DNA of 64,000 bases, taken from positions 1 through 64,000 of the forward strand of contig CAWIDG010000027.1 of assembly GCA_963834875.1 (NCBI GenBank), given 5' to 3'. Below are positions 26,854 to 35,144 of this stretch, piece by piece. The DNA is from DATAGF01 sp963834875. Its GTDB lineage: Bacteria; Actinomycetota; Thermoleophilia; Miltoncostaeales; Miltoncostaeaceae. The notes beneath the pieces are model-generated. The model saw nothing but the letters and a program-made list of their open reading frames with translations. It had not been told where the DNA came from and searched no databases. The translations under genes and the position numbers were made by a program. Numbering within the stretch: position 1 is the stretch's first letter; the number at the start of each line of letters is the position of its first letter.

Positions 26854-27628
26854 AGACCGAGAAGCCGCGCAGGTCGAGCCGCATGCCGCGGAACGGGCCG
26901 GCGGGGACCTCGGCCACCTGGCCGGCGGCGCTTCCCACCTGCACGATGCGGCCACCGCGCCGCAGGGCGCCGATCGCCGCCACCGCGGGCTCTCCCCAGA
27001 GGATGTCGATCACGAGATCGGCACCCTCGCCGCAGGCCTCGCGCAGGGCGTCCCCGAGCCCCGCGTCGGTTGGGAGCGCGACGTCCGCGCCCGCGGCGAG
27101 CGCGCGCTCGCGCCCGTCGGCGCTGCGGGCGGCGGCGACGATCCTCCCGGCGTCCCCGTCGCGGGCCGCCTGGATGGCCACCTGGCCGACCGCGCCGCCC
27201 GCACCAAGGACGACGACGGTCTCGCCCGCCGCGAGGCCCCCGCGCTCGCGCACCGGCATCCAGCCCGCCAGGCCGGCGATGCCGAGGCCCGCCGCGCGGG
27301 GGTAGTCGATTCCGGCGGGCAGGGGCACGACCGCGCTCTCGGGGACGCTGAGGACCTCGGCGAGGGCGCCCGTCATCGGCAGGCACCAGACCGGGGCGCC
27401 GACCGGGTGCGCGGCGGAGTGGATCACCTCCCCGGCCGCCTCGGCCCCGGGGACGTACGGCGGGTCCGGGACGTCCATGTAGAAGCGCCCCGCCGCGATC
27501 GCGACGTCAACCGGGTTGAGCGAGGCGGCCCGCACCCGCACGAGCGCGCGGCCGGGAGCGGGGTCCGGCTCGGGCAGGTCCGCCGGCTCGGGCACCGCCC
27601 CCGGCTCGGGCACGCGCAGCGCTCTCAC
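26681..27628 (-). CDS. zinc-type/quinone oxidoreductase-like MDR protein
   Basis: A 315-residue medium-chain reductase. GroES-like part: LVRVRAASLNPVDVAIAAGRF and YVPGAEAAGEVI. Rossmann part: VVVLGAGGAVGQVAIQAARDG. No zinc cysteines, so it belongs with NADPH:quinone reductase-like enzymes. I place the start at the GTG at 27628 (VRALRVPEPG), where family similarity begins; an ATG at 27730 would overlap the divergent small CxxC gene and adds only basic filler. It is transcribed away from that gene. Confidence 0.82.
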   Translation of the reverse strand: MRALRVPEPGAVPEPADLPEPDPAPGRALVRVRAASLNPVDVAIAAGRFYMDVPDPPYVPGAEAAGEVIHSAAHPVGAPVWCLPMTGALAEVLSVPESAVVPLPAGIDYPRAAGLGIAGLAGWMPVRERGGLAAGETVVVLGAGGAVGQVAIQAARDGDAGRIVAAARSADGRERALAAGADVALPTDAGLGDALREACGEGADLVIDILWGEPAVAAIGALRRGGRIVQVGSAAGQVAEVPAGPFRGMRLDLRGFSVFSEDPGDLAAAYPDLADAAVRGAVSMSVVEVPFAEAAGAWSRVASSGAGGDKLVVIP

Positions 27629-27728
27629 GGCGGGGGAGGCTACCGCGCCGGGCAGGCGGAGGCGCGCGCCCGATCGTTGGCCCTGGGGCCAAGGGAGGCG
27701 CCGCCCGAACGCCTCACACTCGCCCCTC

Positions 27729-27935
27729 ATGAGCCGCCATCACCACGAGCCGCACGGCGACCCGAGCGTCTGGGTGCCGTGCGCGACGTGCTGGGGGCAG
27801 CGGCGCCTGCTGACGGCCGCGGCCGGCGGCGGGCTGGCCCCCACCACGTGCCCGGGCTGCCTGGGCGTCGGCGAGCGCCTCGCCAACAGCGCCCAGGTGG
27901 CCGCGCCGGCCCGGGAGGGCGAGCCCCTCGGCTAG
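27729..27935 (+). CDS. small double-CxxC protein, copy 2
   Basis: A 68-residue paralogue of the protein at 14274-14477. The N-terminus is His rich (MSRHHHEPHGD), then PCATCWGQRRLL and, 13 residues on, CPGCLGVGER. About 25 of 30 residues in the core match copy 1, whereas linker and ends differ, so selection acts on the zinc core. It precedes a PAP2 phosphatase by 9 nt and may be co-transcribed with it and the methylase. Function unknown. Confidence 0.75.
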   Translation: MSRHHHEPHGDPSVWVPCATCWGQRRLLTAAAGGGLAPTTCPGCLGVGERLANSAQVAAPAREGEPLG

Positions 27936-27944
27936 CCTGCCGCG

Positions 27945-28532
27945 ATGCCCGTCGTCGACGAGCTCCTGCGGCTCGACGAGGCCGCCGTCCGCGCGGTCGT
28001 CGACCTCCGCTGGGGCGCCCTGACCGCGGTGATGACGGTCCTCTCGGCCTGGTGGGTCAAGGGGGTCGCCATCGCGGCGATCGGCGGCCTCGCCGACCGG
28101 CGACGGCGCCCGGGGGCCATCCCGTGGACCGCGCTCCTGGCGACGGTCGCCCTGCTCACCGCCTCGCTGGCCTCCGGCCTGCTCAAGGACGCCGCCGATC
28201 GCGTGCGCCCCGCACTCGCCGAGCCGGGCGTGACCGCCCTGGTCTCCGTTCCCGGCGACGCCGGCATGCCGTCCGGCCACGCGGCGACGGCGGCGGCCGC
28301 GGCGGGGGTCGTCGCGCTTCTGCACCCACGCCTCAGGTTGCCGCTCGTCTCCCTGGTCGCCGCGATCGGCCTGTCGCGCGTCTACCTCGGCGTCCACTAC
28401 CCGTCGGACGTCCTCGCGGGGCTCGCGCTGGGGCTGGCGGTCGCGTGGATCGTGGTGGCCGGCGCGCGGCGCGTCGTCCGGGCCCGGCGCGAGGATGGCG
28501 CGATGACCGAGGCGCACGCGGACGCCGGGTGA
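27945..28532 (+). CDS. PAP2-family membrane phosphatase
   Basis: A 195-residue protein with about five membrane helices. The three phosphatase motifs are KDAADRVRP, PSGHAA and SRVYLGVHYPSDV, containing the catalytic His pair and phosphate-binding Arg. Members dephosphorylate undecaprenyl pyrophosphate, phosphatidic acid or similar lipids on the outer face of the membrane. It starts 9 nt after the small CxxC gene and overlaps the adenine methylase by GTGA, making a three-gene unit. Confidence 0.9.
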   Translation: MPVVDELLRLDEAAVRAVVDLRWGALTAVMTVLSAWWVKGVAIAAIGGLADRRRRPGAIPWTALLATVALLTASLASGLLKDAADRVRPALAEPGVTALVSVPGDAGMPSGHAATAAAAAGVVALLHPRLRLPLVSLVAAIGLSRVYLGVHYPSDVLAGLALGLAVAWIVVAGARRVVRARREDGAMTEAHADAG

Positions 28533-29617
28533 TCAAGTACATCGGCTCCAAGCGGGCCCTGGCGCCGGTGATCGAGCAGCTCGCGAGCCGGCTGCCCATC
28601 GCCTCGGCGGCCGACCTCTTCGCGGGCACGACGCGCGCGGGGCAGGCGTTCCGGCGGGCCGGCTGCCGGGTCGTCTCGAACGACCTCGCGACCTATTCCG
28701 AGGCGCTCGGACAGGCGTACATCGCCGCGGGCGCCGACCTGGACCGCGACCTGCTGCGCGGTCTCCTGGGCCGGCTCGGAGCGCTGGCCGGCCGCCCGGG
28801 GTACGTGACGCGGACCTTCTGCACCGAGGCGCGCTTCTTCTCGCCCGAGAACGGGGCGCGCATCGACGCGATCCGCGACGCGATCGACGAGATCGACGCC
28901 CCCGAGCCGCTGCGGGGCTGCCTGCTGACCAGCCTCCTCGAGGCGGCCGACCGCGTGGACTCGACCTGTGGCCTGCAGATGGCCTACCTCAAGCGTCCGG
29001 CGCCCCGGTCGCGGCGCCCGCTCGAGCTGCGCGAGCCCGCCCCGGTGGACGGCCCGGCCGGGGAGGTCGTCCGCCGCGACGCGAACGGCCTCGCGCGCGA
29101 TCTCGGCGGGCTGGACTGCGCCTACATCGACCCGCCCTACAACAACCACTCCTACTTCTCGAACTACCACGTCTGGGAGACGGTGGTCCGCTGGGACCGC
29201 CCCGAGGCGTACGGGGTCGCGCGCAAGCGGGCCGACTGCCGCACGACCCACAGCGCGTACAACCGCTCCGGGCAGGCGTGGGCGGCCCTCGCCGATCTCG
29301 TGGGGTCGTTGACCACGCCCTGGATCGTGGCGTCGGTGAGCGACGAGGGCTTCCACGACCCGGCGGACGTGGCGGCGCTCCTCGCCGAGCGCGGCCACGT
29401 CGCCGCGCTTGCGATCGACCTGCCGCGCTACGTCGGCGCCCGCATCGGCATCCACAGCCCGGCGGGCGAGCGCGTCGGCACCGTCTCGCACGTCCGCAAC
29501 CTCGAGTACCTGATCGTCTCCGGCCCCGATCGCGCCGTCGTGGAGCGCGCGTTCGACGGCCTCGACGCCGCGCCCCCCGCGGCGGCTCTCAGCGCGGCCG
29601 GGCCGCGTCGGCGATGA
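28529..29617 (+). CDS. DNA adenine N6-methyltransferase (D12 class-like)
   Basis: A 362-residue methylase. The N-terminus has YIGSKRALAPVIEQ and the SAM motif ADLFAGTTRAGQAFRRAG. Motif IV is DPPYNNHSYFSNYHVWE (DPPY), and a target-recognition region lies between (Cys-containing, ~90-190). This order is that of Dam/MboII-type alpha-class N6-adenine enzymes. No restriction endonuclease or specificity gene is adjacent, so it is an orphan methylase or a DNA-modifying part of something wider. GTG overlaps the PAP2 stop. Confidence 0.85.
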   Translation: MIKYIGSKRALAPVIEQLASRLPIASAADLFAGTTRAGQAFRRAGCRVVSNDLATYSEALGQAYIAAGADLDRDLLRGLLGRLGALAGRPGYVTRTFCTEARFFSPENGARIDAIRDAIDEIDAPEPLRGCLLTSLLEAADRVDSTCGLQMAYLKRPAPRSRRPLELREPAPVDGPAGEVVRRDANGLARDLGGLDCAYIDPPYNNHSYFSNYHVWETVVRWDRPEAYGVARKRADCRTTHSAYNRSGQAWAALADLVGSLTTPWIVASVSDEGFHDPADVAALLAERGHVAALAIDLPRYVGARIGIHSPAGERVGTVSHVRNLEYLIVSGPDRAVVERAFDGLDAAPPAAALSAAGPRRR

Positions 29618-30418
29618 GGGCCCGGCTCTCCTCGCCCAGCTCGAGCTCCACCTGGGCGAGCCAGGCGCCGCCCGCGTCGAGCAGGAGGATGGCGACGCGC
29701 TCCTGACGCGCGAGGGCGGTGGCGAGGCACCGCTGCTCCTCCCCCTCGAGCGGCAGCCCGATGCCGGCGGGGGCCTCCGGCAGCGGCGGCCCCGAGGGGA
29801 ACGCGAGCTCGAGGGCGGGGCGCGCCGGGGGGTGCGCAGCCGCCGGGGCGCGTGCCGGCGCGACGACGACGACCGGGGCGCCGGCGAGGTCGCCGCGAGC
29901 GAGGCGGGGACACGCGGACCGCATCGACTCGCGCCACCAGCGGTGTCGCGAGAAGCCCTCGGGGTGGGGGTCGGCGATGCTCCACTCGCCCTGGTGGGCC
30001 GCCTCGGCGCGCAGCCGTTCCGCGATCGCCGGCCCCAGGAGGACGAGGTCGACCCGGGCCGGCGAGGCGTCCTCGGCGCGGGCCCAGACCAGCCGCAGGC
30101 GGCCGTCGCGTCCGAGGCGCTCGGCCACGCCCCTCGCGTCCGCGAAGGCGAGGTCGAGCGTGAGCGCCACGGCCGGGTCGCCCGCGAGCGCCAGCGTCAC
30201 GCGCCGGTGGGCGGGGAGCCCGGGCTCCCGGCTGGGGGGCAGGCCCACCGCGAGGCCCCCTTCGGCGAGGGCTTCGACCCGCTCGGCGGGCACGGCGCAC
30301 ACGGCCGTGACGGGCCGCGGGCCGGGACGCACGTCAGCGAGAGGCCGCGCCAGCCGCGGGCGATCGCCGATCGCAGCTGGTCGGTGAGCCCGCAGCGGCA
30401 GCCGTCGTGGGCGCTCAT
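29589..30418 (-). CDS. hypothetical protein, one frameshift
   Basis: About 275 residues. The N-terminus MSAHDGCRCGLTDQLRSAIA (ATG at 30418) contains a CRC pair. After an extra base near 30335 it continues in frame as DVRPGPRPVTAVCAVPAERVE and onward to the stop. Features: EGEEQRCLATALARQERVAI and AWLAQVELELGEESRALIADA near the C-terminus. No membrane segment. I do not recognise the fold. It is last in the minus-strand run phosphatase-csp-infA and overlaps the end of the convergent methylase by 29 nt. Confidence 0.6.
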
Positions 30419-30517
30419 ATTCGGCGACCCAAAACGACTTCGGCTTGTCGAGGCACACGAAGCCGCCGGACGCCGATGGGCGCGCCGGCGGCCCTGGCCG
30501 CGGTGGAGGAGCCGCGG

Positions 30518-30745
30518 CTACTTCAGGCGGAAGGTGATCCGGCCCCGGTTGAGGTCGTAGGGCGAGAGCTCCACCTTCACCCGGTCTCCCGGGTTGATGC
30601 GGATGCGAAAGCGCCGCAGCTTGCCCGCCATGTGGGCGAGCACCTCGTGGTCGTTGTCGAGGACCACGCGGAACATGGTGTTGGGCAGGGCCTCGGTGAC
30701 CTCGCCCTCCACCTCGATCGCCTCTTCCTTCTGCTTCGTACCCAG
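30518..30745 (-). CDS. infA: translation initiation factor IF-1, apparent CTG start
   Basis: The S1-like OB-fold of IF-1 (TEALPNTMFRVVLDNDHEVL, HMAGKLRRFRIRINPGDRVKVELSPYDLNRGRITFR) is complete. The usual IF-1 leader is also present upstream in frame as GTKQKEEAIEVEGE, but the codon at its head is CTG (30745-30743), with GGGGAG 5 nt before it. No ATG, GTG or TTG lies at that position; the first conventional start is the GTG at 30712, which would lose 11 residues. IF-1 blocks the ribosomal A site during initiation and is essential. Either CTG is used or a base was miscalled from ATG. Confidence 0.93.
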   Translation of the reverse strand: MGTKQKEEAIEVEGEVTEALPNTMFRVVLDNDHEVLAHMAGKLRRFRIRINPGDRVKVELSPYDLNRGRITFRLK

Positions 30746-30782
30746 GAAGTCTCCCCTTCCGTGCTCCGATCCCGCTGTGCGC

Positions 30783-30986
30783 CTACAGCGGCGACACGCT
30801 GGACGCCTGCGGGCCCTTCTGGCCCTCCGTCGCCTCGAAGCTCACCCGCTGACCCTCCTCGAGGTTCCGGTACCCGGACCCCTGGATCTCGGAGAAATGC
30901 ACGAACAGGTCCTTGCCGCCGTCATCCGGCGTGATGAACCCGTAGCCCTTTTCCGCCGAGAACCACTTCACGACACCCTCAGGCAT
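30783..30986 (-). CDS. cspA: cold-shock domain protein
   Basis: A 67-residue single CSD: MPEGVVKWFSAEKGYGFITP, with RNP1 KGYGFI and RNP2 LFVHFS. It binds single-stranded RNA and DNA and helps mRNA stay unstructured. GAAGGA precedes the ATG by 7 nt. A leader of about 90 nt separates it from the probable end of the upstream phosphatase, as is common for cold-shock mRNAs. infA lies 38 nt downstream. Confidence 0.95.
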   Translation of the reverse strand: MPEGVVKWFSAEKGYGFITPDDGGKDLFVHFSEIQGSGYRNLEEGQRVSFEATEGQKGPQASSVSPL

Positions 30987-31079
30987 TGATCGTCCTTCGC
31001 TCGTTCCACTTTTGCCGGGCTGGCGCACAGCCCGCGCGGGATGGTACCTCACGCCGCCGACGCCGGACGCGCGCCGGCG

Positions 31080-31677
31080 TCACGACCGGGCGAGGCGCTC
31101 CTGCATCGCCGCCACGCCGCGAGCGCAGATCGGCCTCCGGGACGGTCATCAGGGAAGCGTTGGCGACCGCGTGCACGGGGCCGTCCAGGGGATCCTCGCC
31201 GTCGATCGCGTTGGCGAGGAACCGGATCGGGATGTCGTGCGTGACCACGAGCGGGGCCCGCGCGACGACGCCCAGGAGACGCTCGAAGCCGCGCGCGTAG
31301 CGGCGCAGGGCGTCGATGCGGCTCTCGCCGCCTCGCGGGCGGGCGTCCTGACCGCGCTCGTCGCGGAAGCGGCGGTAGTCGTCCACCGAGCGTCCCTCGA
31401 ACTCGCCGAGGAGCACGTCGTCGAGGTCCGCGCAGACGACGACGGGGACGTCGCGGCCCTCGAGCAGGATCGCGATCGTCTGCTCGGTGCGGGGGAAGCG
31501 CGTGCGGACGCCCAGGTCGAACGGGACGCCGGCGATCCGGTTCCGGAGCTGGGCGACCTGCGCGCGCCCCTCGTCGCTGAGGTGCACCGGCACCGACGGA
31601 TCGCCGTTGAGGCGGCGCGCAGCGTTGTAGTCCGTGCCCCCGTGGCGCACGAGGGCGAACGTGCGACCGTCGGCCAT
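31080..31677 (-). CDS. histidine phosphatase (phosphoglycerate-mutase-like), probable C-terminal frameshift
   Basis: The catalytic N-terminus is ALVRHGGTDYNAARRLNGDP (His in RHG). RFPRTEQTI, the acidic LLGEFEG and the second His in VTHDIPIRF complete the active site of this branch-1 family. Members dephosphorylate sugars or other small phosphates, or act as mutases. In the raw frame the protein runs on to 30979 with Arg-rich filler. A one-base shift near 31110 gives a natural ending GVAAMQERLARS and stop at 31080, which frees the csp leader. I prefer that reading. Confidence 0.82.
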
Positions 31678-31883
31678 CGGCGCCAGCCTATCCGGCGGGC
31701 CTCACGGGGCGCCGGTGCCTCGGCGCCCCCGAGGGCGCGGCACACGCGCCCGTGCGCCGCTTCGCGCGGGGCCGGAGTGCCCTTCCGGCCGCACGCCGCG
31801 CGATGCGGAACCCCTTCGGTGCGCGGCGCCGAAGTCCTCCGCGGGTTTCCCCTCCGACCGCTTCGGGCACTATGCTGGGCGTC

Positions 31884-31997
31884 ATGATCAACCGCCGCAA
31901 AGCCATCATCGGATACGTGACGTACTTCTTCACGACGCGGATCGTCGGGCCGCATCGTGCGGAAGAAGGCGGGCGACCTGAGTCCCGGATCATCTGA
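31884..31997 (+). CDS. small basic hydrophobic protein (possibly frameshifted)
   Basis: ATG begins MINRRKAIIGYVTYFFTTRI, a membrane-like segment after a basic start; another in-frame ATG is 12 nt upstream. In frame it ends after 37 residues. With one base fewer near 31950 it would read GRIVRKKAGDLSPG and join the next gene in frame. The opening resembles small actinobacterial proteins of unknown function that start MINRRKAxIGY. I cannot tell whether it is separate from the gene at 32014. Confidence 0.4.
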   Translation: MINRRKAIIGYVTYFFTTRIVGPHRAEEGGRPESRII

Positions 31998-32013
31998 GAA
32001 CGGGGGAACAGGG

Positions 32014-32419
32014 ATGCTGAACCGGACGAAGTCCGCGCCGAAGGCCATGGCGGCGCGCACCGCGGCGCTCGTCGCGGTGGCGCGCCCGATCGTGGAGCGC
32101 GCGATGAACGACCCGGAGCTGAACACGGCGATCCGGCAGGCATTCGACACGGGGCGCGAGGTCACGACCGAGGTCCGGGGCAAGTCGCCCAAGACGACCG
32201 CCAAGCGCGTCGCACGCGACCAGAAGATCCTCGCAAAGGTGGAGACCTCGGCGGCCGACCTGCAGGAGGCGCTGACGGCGCGTCCTCAAGGAGCCCAAGA
32301 AGAAGGGCTTCTTCCGCAGGGTGGTGACGCCCCTCCTCGTGATCGGCGGCGTTGCCGCGGCGGCGTGGTACGCGTTCAAGAAGTTCGGCGAGAGCAACCA
32401 GAAGGAGCCGCCCTACTAG
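32014..32419 (+). CDS. helical protein with C-terminal membrane anchor, one frameshift
   Basis: ATG with GGGGGAACAGGG just upstream. The first ~90 residues are charged and helical (MLNRTKSAPKAMAARTAALV, ELNTAIRQAFDTGREV, DQKILAKVETSAADLQEAL). After a one-base shift near 32280 it continues as LKEPKKKGFFRRVVTPLLVI, GGVAAAAWYAFKKFGESNQ and stops. The end is a basic patch, one TM helix and a short tail, so the helical part probably faces the cytosol. No known family. It may form one protein with the preceding small ORF. Confidence 0.5.
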
Positions 32420-32457
32420 CGCGCTGCGCCGCCGGGCGACTCGGGGATCGGAGCCGC

Positions 32458-32820
32458 GTGGCGGGCGCCGGCGGCGCCTTCCCCGTCTTCCTGGAGATGG
32501 GGCTCGGCGTCGACCTCGTCGGGGAGGACGCCACCAAGGCCGCCTGCCGGGCGGTCCGCGAGGCCATCGGGCGGACGTCGCTGCCGGGGGTGCGCGACCT
32601 CATCCCCAGCCGTGACCGGGCCGACATGCGGGTGGACGTGACCATCGCGGTCCCCGGACACGAGGGCGTCGACGCCGGCGCGGTGGCGTCCGAGCTCCCG
32701 TACGGCCGCGTCAGCGTGCGCGCGGAGCCCGGCGGGCTGCGGATGCCCAACGGCACCGACGCCGGCCCGGGCGAGGACCACCTGATCTGCGCCGTCGCCG
32801 TCGTGGCGGTGGGCTGGTAG
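32458..32820 (+). CDS. Lin0512 family protein
   Basis: A 120-residue protein. The pattern FLEMGLGVDLVGEDATKAAC, RAVREAIGRTSLPGVRDLIP and RVDVTIAVPGHEGVD fits the Lin0512 family as I remember it. Function is unknown in that family; members resemble small enamine or dodecin-like alpha/beta proteins. GTG follows CGGAG. It stands between an anchored helical protein and an ABC exporter with no operon overlap. Confidence 0.72.
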   Translation: MAGAGGAFPVFLEMGLGVDLVGEDATKAACRAVREAIGRTSLPGVRDLIPSRDRADMRVDVTIAVPGHEGVDAGAVASELPYGRVSVRAEPGGLRMPNGTDAGPGEDHLICAVAVVAVGW

Positions 32821-32856
32821 AGCGCAGGAAGTCACCGCGCTATACGCTCGCCCGTC

Positions 32857-33597
32857 GTGATCGACGACGGCGCCCCGGCCCTCTCCTGCGAGGGCGTGAC
32901 CAAGCGGTTCGGGGAGGTGACCGCGCTGGCGGGGCTCGACCTGGAGGTGCCCGAGGGGGCCTTCTTCGGCCTCCTCGGGCCCAACGGCGCCGGAAAGACG
33001 ACCCTCATCCGCAGCATCGTGGGCCTCACGCATCCCGACGGCGGCGGCATCCGGGTCTTCGGGCGGCCCGCCTGGGGCGAGGGCGCGGGCGCGGCGCGGC
33101 GCGCCATCGGCTACGCGCCCCAGGAGATCGCGCTGGACCGGTTCGTGCCGGTGCGCGAGTCCCTGACCCTGCACGGCCGCTACTTCGGCATGAGCCGGGC
33201 CGACGCGCGCCGCCGTGCCGACGACATGCTGGTGGCGTTCGACCTCGCCGCCCGGGCGGACGACTACGCCCACCACCTGTCGGGCGGCATGCGCCGGCGC
33301 CTGCTCCTGGCGCGGGCGCTGCTGCACCGGCCGCGCCTCGTGATCCTCGACGAGCCCACCGCCGGCGTCGACCTCGAGCTGCGCCACGACCTCTGGGCCT
33401 ACATCCGCGCGCTCCACGCCGACGGCACCACGATCCTGCTGACCACCCACTACATCGAGGAGGCGGAGGCGCTCTGCGAGCGCGTGGCGTTCATCCGCAG
33501 CGGGCGCATCGTGGCCGACGGGACGCCCCCGGGCCTGCGCGAGCGCTTCCGCGCCGACCGGCTGGAGGACGTCTACCTGCAGGTGGTGGGGCGATGA
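32857..33597 (+). CDS. ABC-2 type exporter, ATP-binding subunit
   Basis: A 246-residue ATPase. Walker A GPNGAGKTT, Q-loop YAPQEI, signature LSGGMRRRL and Walker B LVILDEPTAGVD, then the His-switch TTHYIEEAE. The daunorubicin-resistance/NodI-type order suggests drug, lipid or polysaccharide export. It overlaps the permease by ATGA. There is no adjacent regulator. Confidence 0.94.
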   Translation: MIDDGAPALSCEGVTKRFGEVTALAGLDLEVPEGAFFGLLGPNGAGKTTLIRSIVGLTHPDGGGIRVFGRPAWGEGAGAARRAIGYAPQEIALDRFVPVRESLTLHGRYFGMSRADARRRADDMLVAFDLAARADDYAHHLSGGMRRRLLLARALLHRPRLVILDEPTAGVDLELRHDLWAYIRALHADGTTILLTTHYIEEAEALCERVAFIRSGRIVADGTPPGLRERFRADRLEDVYLQVVGR

Positions 33598-34379
33598 CCA
33601 CGACGGCGGTCCCGGCCGCCCGCTGGCGTGGCGTCGCCGCCCTGGCCGAGCGCGAGGTGCTGCGCGTCCTGCGCCTCTGGACCCAGACGATCGCCCCCCC
33701 GGTGGTGGCCGCGGTGCTGTTCATCGTGGTCTTCGGGGTGGCGCTCGGCAGCAGCATCCGCGTGATCGACGGGGTGCCCTACGAGCGCTTCATCGTGCCC
33801 GGCCTCGTGCTGATGAGCGTGGCGACGTCGGCCTTCGGCAACAACGCCACCTCGATCTACCAGGCGCGCAACGACGGCTTCATCGAGGACCCGGCCAGCA
33901 GCCCGATGGGCCCCGCGCAGCTGCTGGCCGGCTACCTCAGCGGCGGCGTGGTGCGGGGGCTCCTGATCGGCGGGCTGACGCTGGCCGCCGCCCGCGTCTT
34001 CGTCGACTACCCCGTGGACGACCCGCTCGTGCTGGCCGCGGCGGTGGCGGGGGCGAGCGTCGCCTTCGCCGCCCTCGGCACCGTCGTGGGGCTCCACTCC
34101 ACCGGCTGGGAGCAGCAGAACGTGGTGGGCAACCTCGTCATCGCGCCGCTCGCCTTCCTGGGCGGCGTCTTCTACTCGATCGACGCCCTGGCCGAGCCGT
34201 GGCGCTCCCTCACCCACGCCGACCCGATCTTCTACATGGTGGTGGCCGCCCGGCACGGCACGCTCGGCGGCTCCGAGGTGCCCCTCGGGCTGTCGCTCGG
34301 CATCACCCTCGGCCTGGCCGCGGCGATGCTGGCCTGGGCCTGGTGGACCTTCGTCCGCGGGGTCGGCATCCGCACCTGA
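33594..34379 (+). CDS. ABC-2 type transporter permease
   Basis: A 261-residue membrane protein with six helices. The amphipathic N-terminus is followed by WTQTIAPPVVAAVLFIVVFG, and the family feature EDPASSPMGPAQLLAGYLSGG precedes TM3. NLVIAPLAFLGGVFYSIDAL matches the ABC-2 signature region. With the ATPase before it this forms a two-gene exporter. Its ATG overlaps the upstream stop. Confidence 0.92.
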   Translation: MTTTAVPAARWRGVAALAEREVLRVLRLWTQTIAPPVVAAVLFIVVFGVALGSSIRVIDGVPYERFIVPGLVLMSVATSAFGNNATSIYQARNDGFIEDPASSPMGPAQLLAGYLSGGVVRGLLIGGLTLAAARVFVDYPVDDPLVLAAAVAGASVAFAALGTVVGLHSTGWEQQNVVGNLVIAPLAFLGGVFYSIDALAEPWRSLTHADPIFYMVVAARHGTLGGSEVPLGLSLGITLGLAAAMLAWAWWTFVRGVGIRT

Positions 34380-34422
34380 CCCCCCGCCCCCCGCCCGGGG
34401 CCTCCCGTACCATGGCGGCGCA

Positions 34423-35121
34423 ATGGACCCGGGCGACATCCTGAGCCGCACCTGGGAGCTCTACCGGGCCCACTGGCGCCACTTCATCGCCATCGCCGCC
34501 GTCATCTACGTGCCGCTGGGGGCGGTCTCGGCGGGGCTGGCGCTGATCGGCTGGCCCGGGGTCCTCGCCGGGAACATCCTGAACCTGGCCGCCATCTTCC
34601 TCGTGCAGGGGGCCCTGGTGACCGCGGTCGAGGACGTGCGCGACGGCCGGCGGGACCGCGGGGTGGCCGACACCCTGCGCCACGCGGGCGGGCGGCTGGT
34701 GGCCCTGACCGTCGCGGGGCTGCTCGCGGCGCTGGGGATCCTCGCCGGGCTGACGCTCCTGATCGTCCCCGGCCTGGTGCTGCTGACGTGGTGGCTGGTC
34801 GTCTCGCCCGTGATCATGCTCGAGTGCTGCGGCGTCGCCCACGGCTTCGGACGCAGCCGGGCGCTCGTGCGCGGCAACTCCTGGCCGGTCTTCGGCGTCG
34901 TGGTGCTGACGATGCTCGTGCTGCTGGCCTTCAGCCTGGCGCTCGGCCTCGCCCTCACCCCGCTCGGCGGCGCGACGCGCGGCTTCCTCCAGGCCGCGGT
35001 GGGCCACAGCGTGGCGGCGCCGTTCGCCGCGGTGGCCTGGACGCTCACCTACTTCCGCCTGCGCGACATCGAGGAGCGCGGCGCCCCGGCAGGCCTGCCG
35101 CCGCCCGCCCCGGCGGGGTGA
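34423..35121 (+). CDS. multi-pass membrane protein (GPDPase-membrane/DUF975-like)
   Basis: A 232-residue protein with about six helices. It starts MDPGDILSRTWELYRAHWRH, the usual opening of proteins with the glycerophosphoryl-diester-phosphodiesterase membrane domain, and contains RSRALVRGNSWPVFGVVVL, another hallmark. The role in this family is unknown. The gene follows the ABC-2 pair after 43 bp in the same direction and may be in that operon. Confidence 0.78.
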   Translation: MDPGDILSRTWELYRAHWRHFIAIAAVIYVPLGAVSAGLALIGWPGVLAGNILNLAAIFLVQGALVTAVEDVRDGRRDRGVADTLRHAGGRLVALTVAGLLAALGILAGLTLLIVPGLVLLTWWLVVSPVIMLECCGVAHGFGRSRALVRGNSWPVFGVVVLTMLVLLAFSLALGLALTPLGGATRGFLQAAVGHSVAAPFAAVAWTLTYFRLRDIEERGAPAGLPPPAPAG

Positions 35122-35144
35122 CCGCGGCGCGGCGAGCGGGCGGC

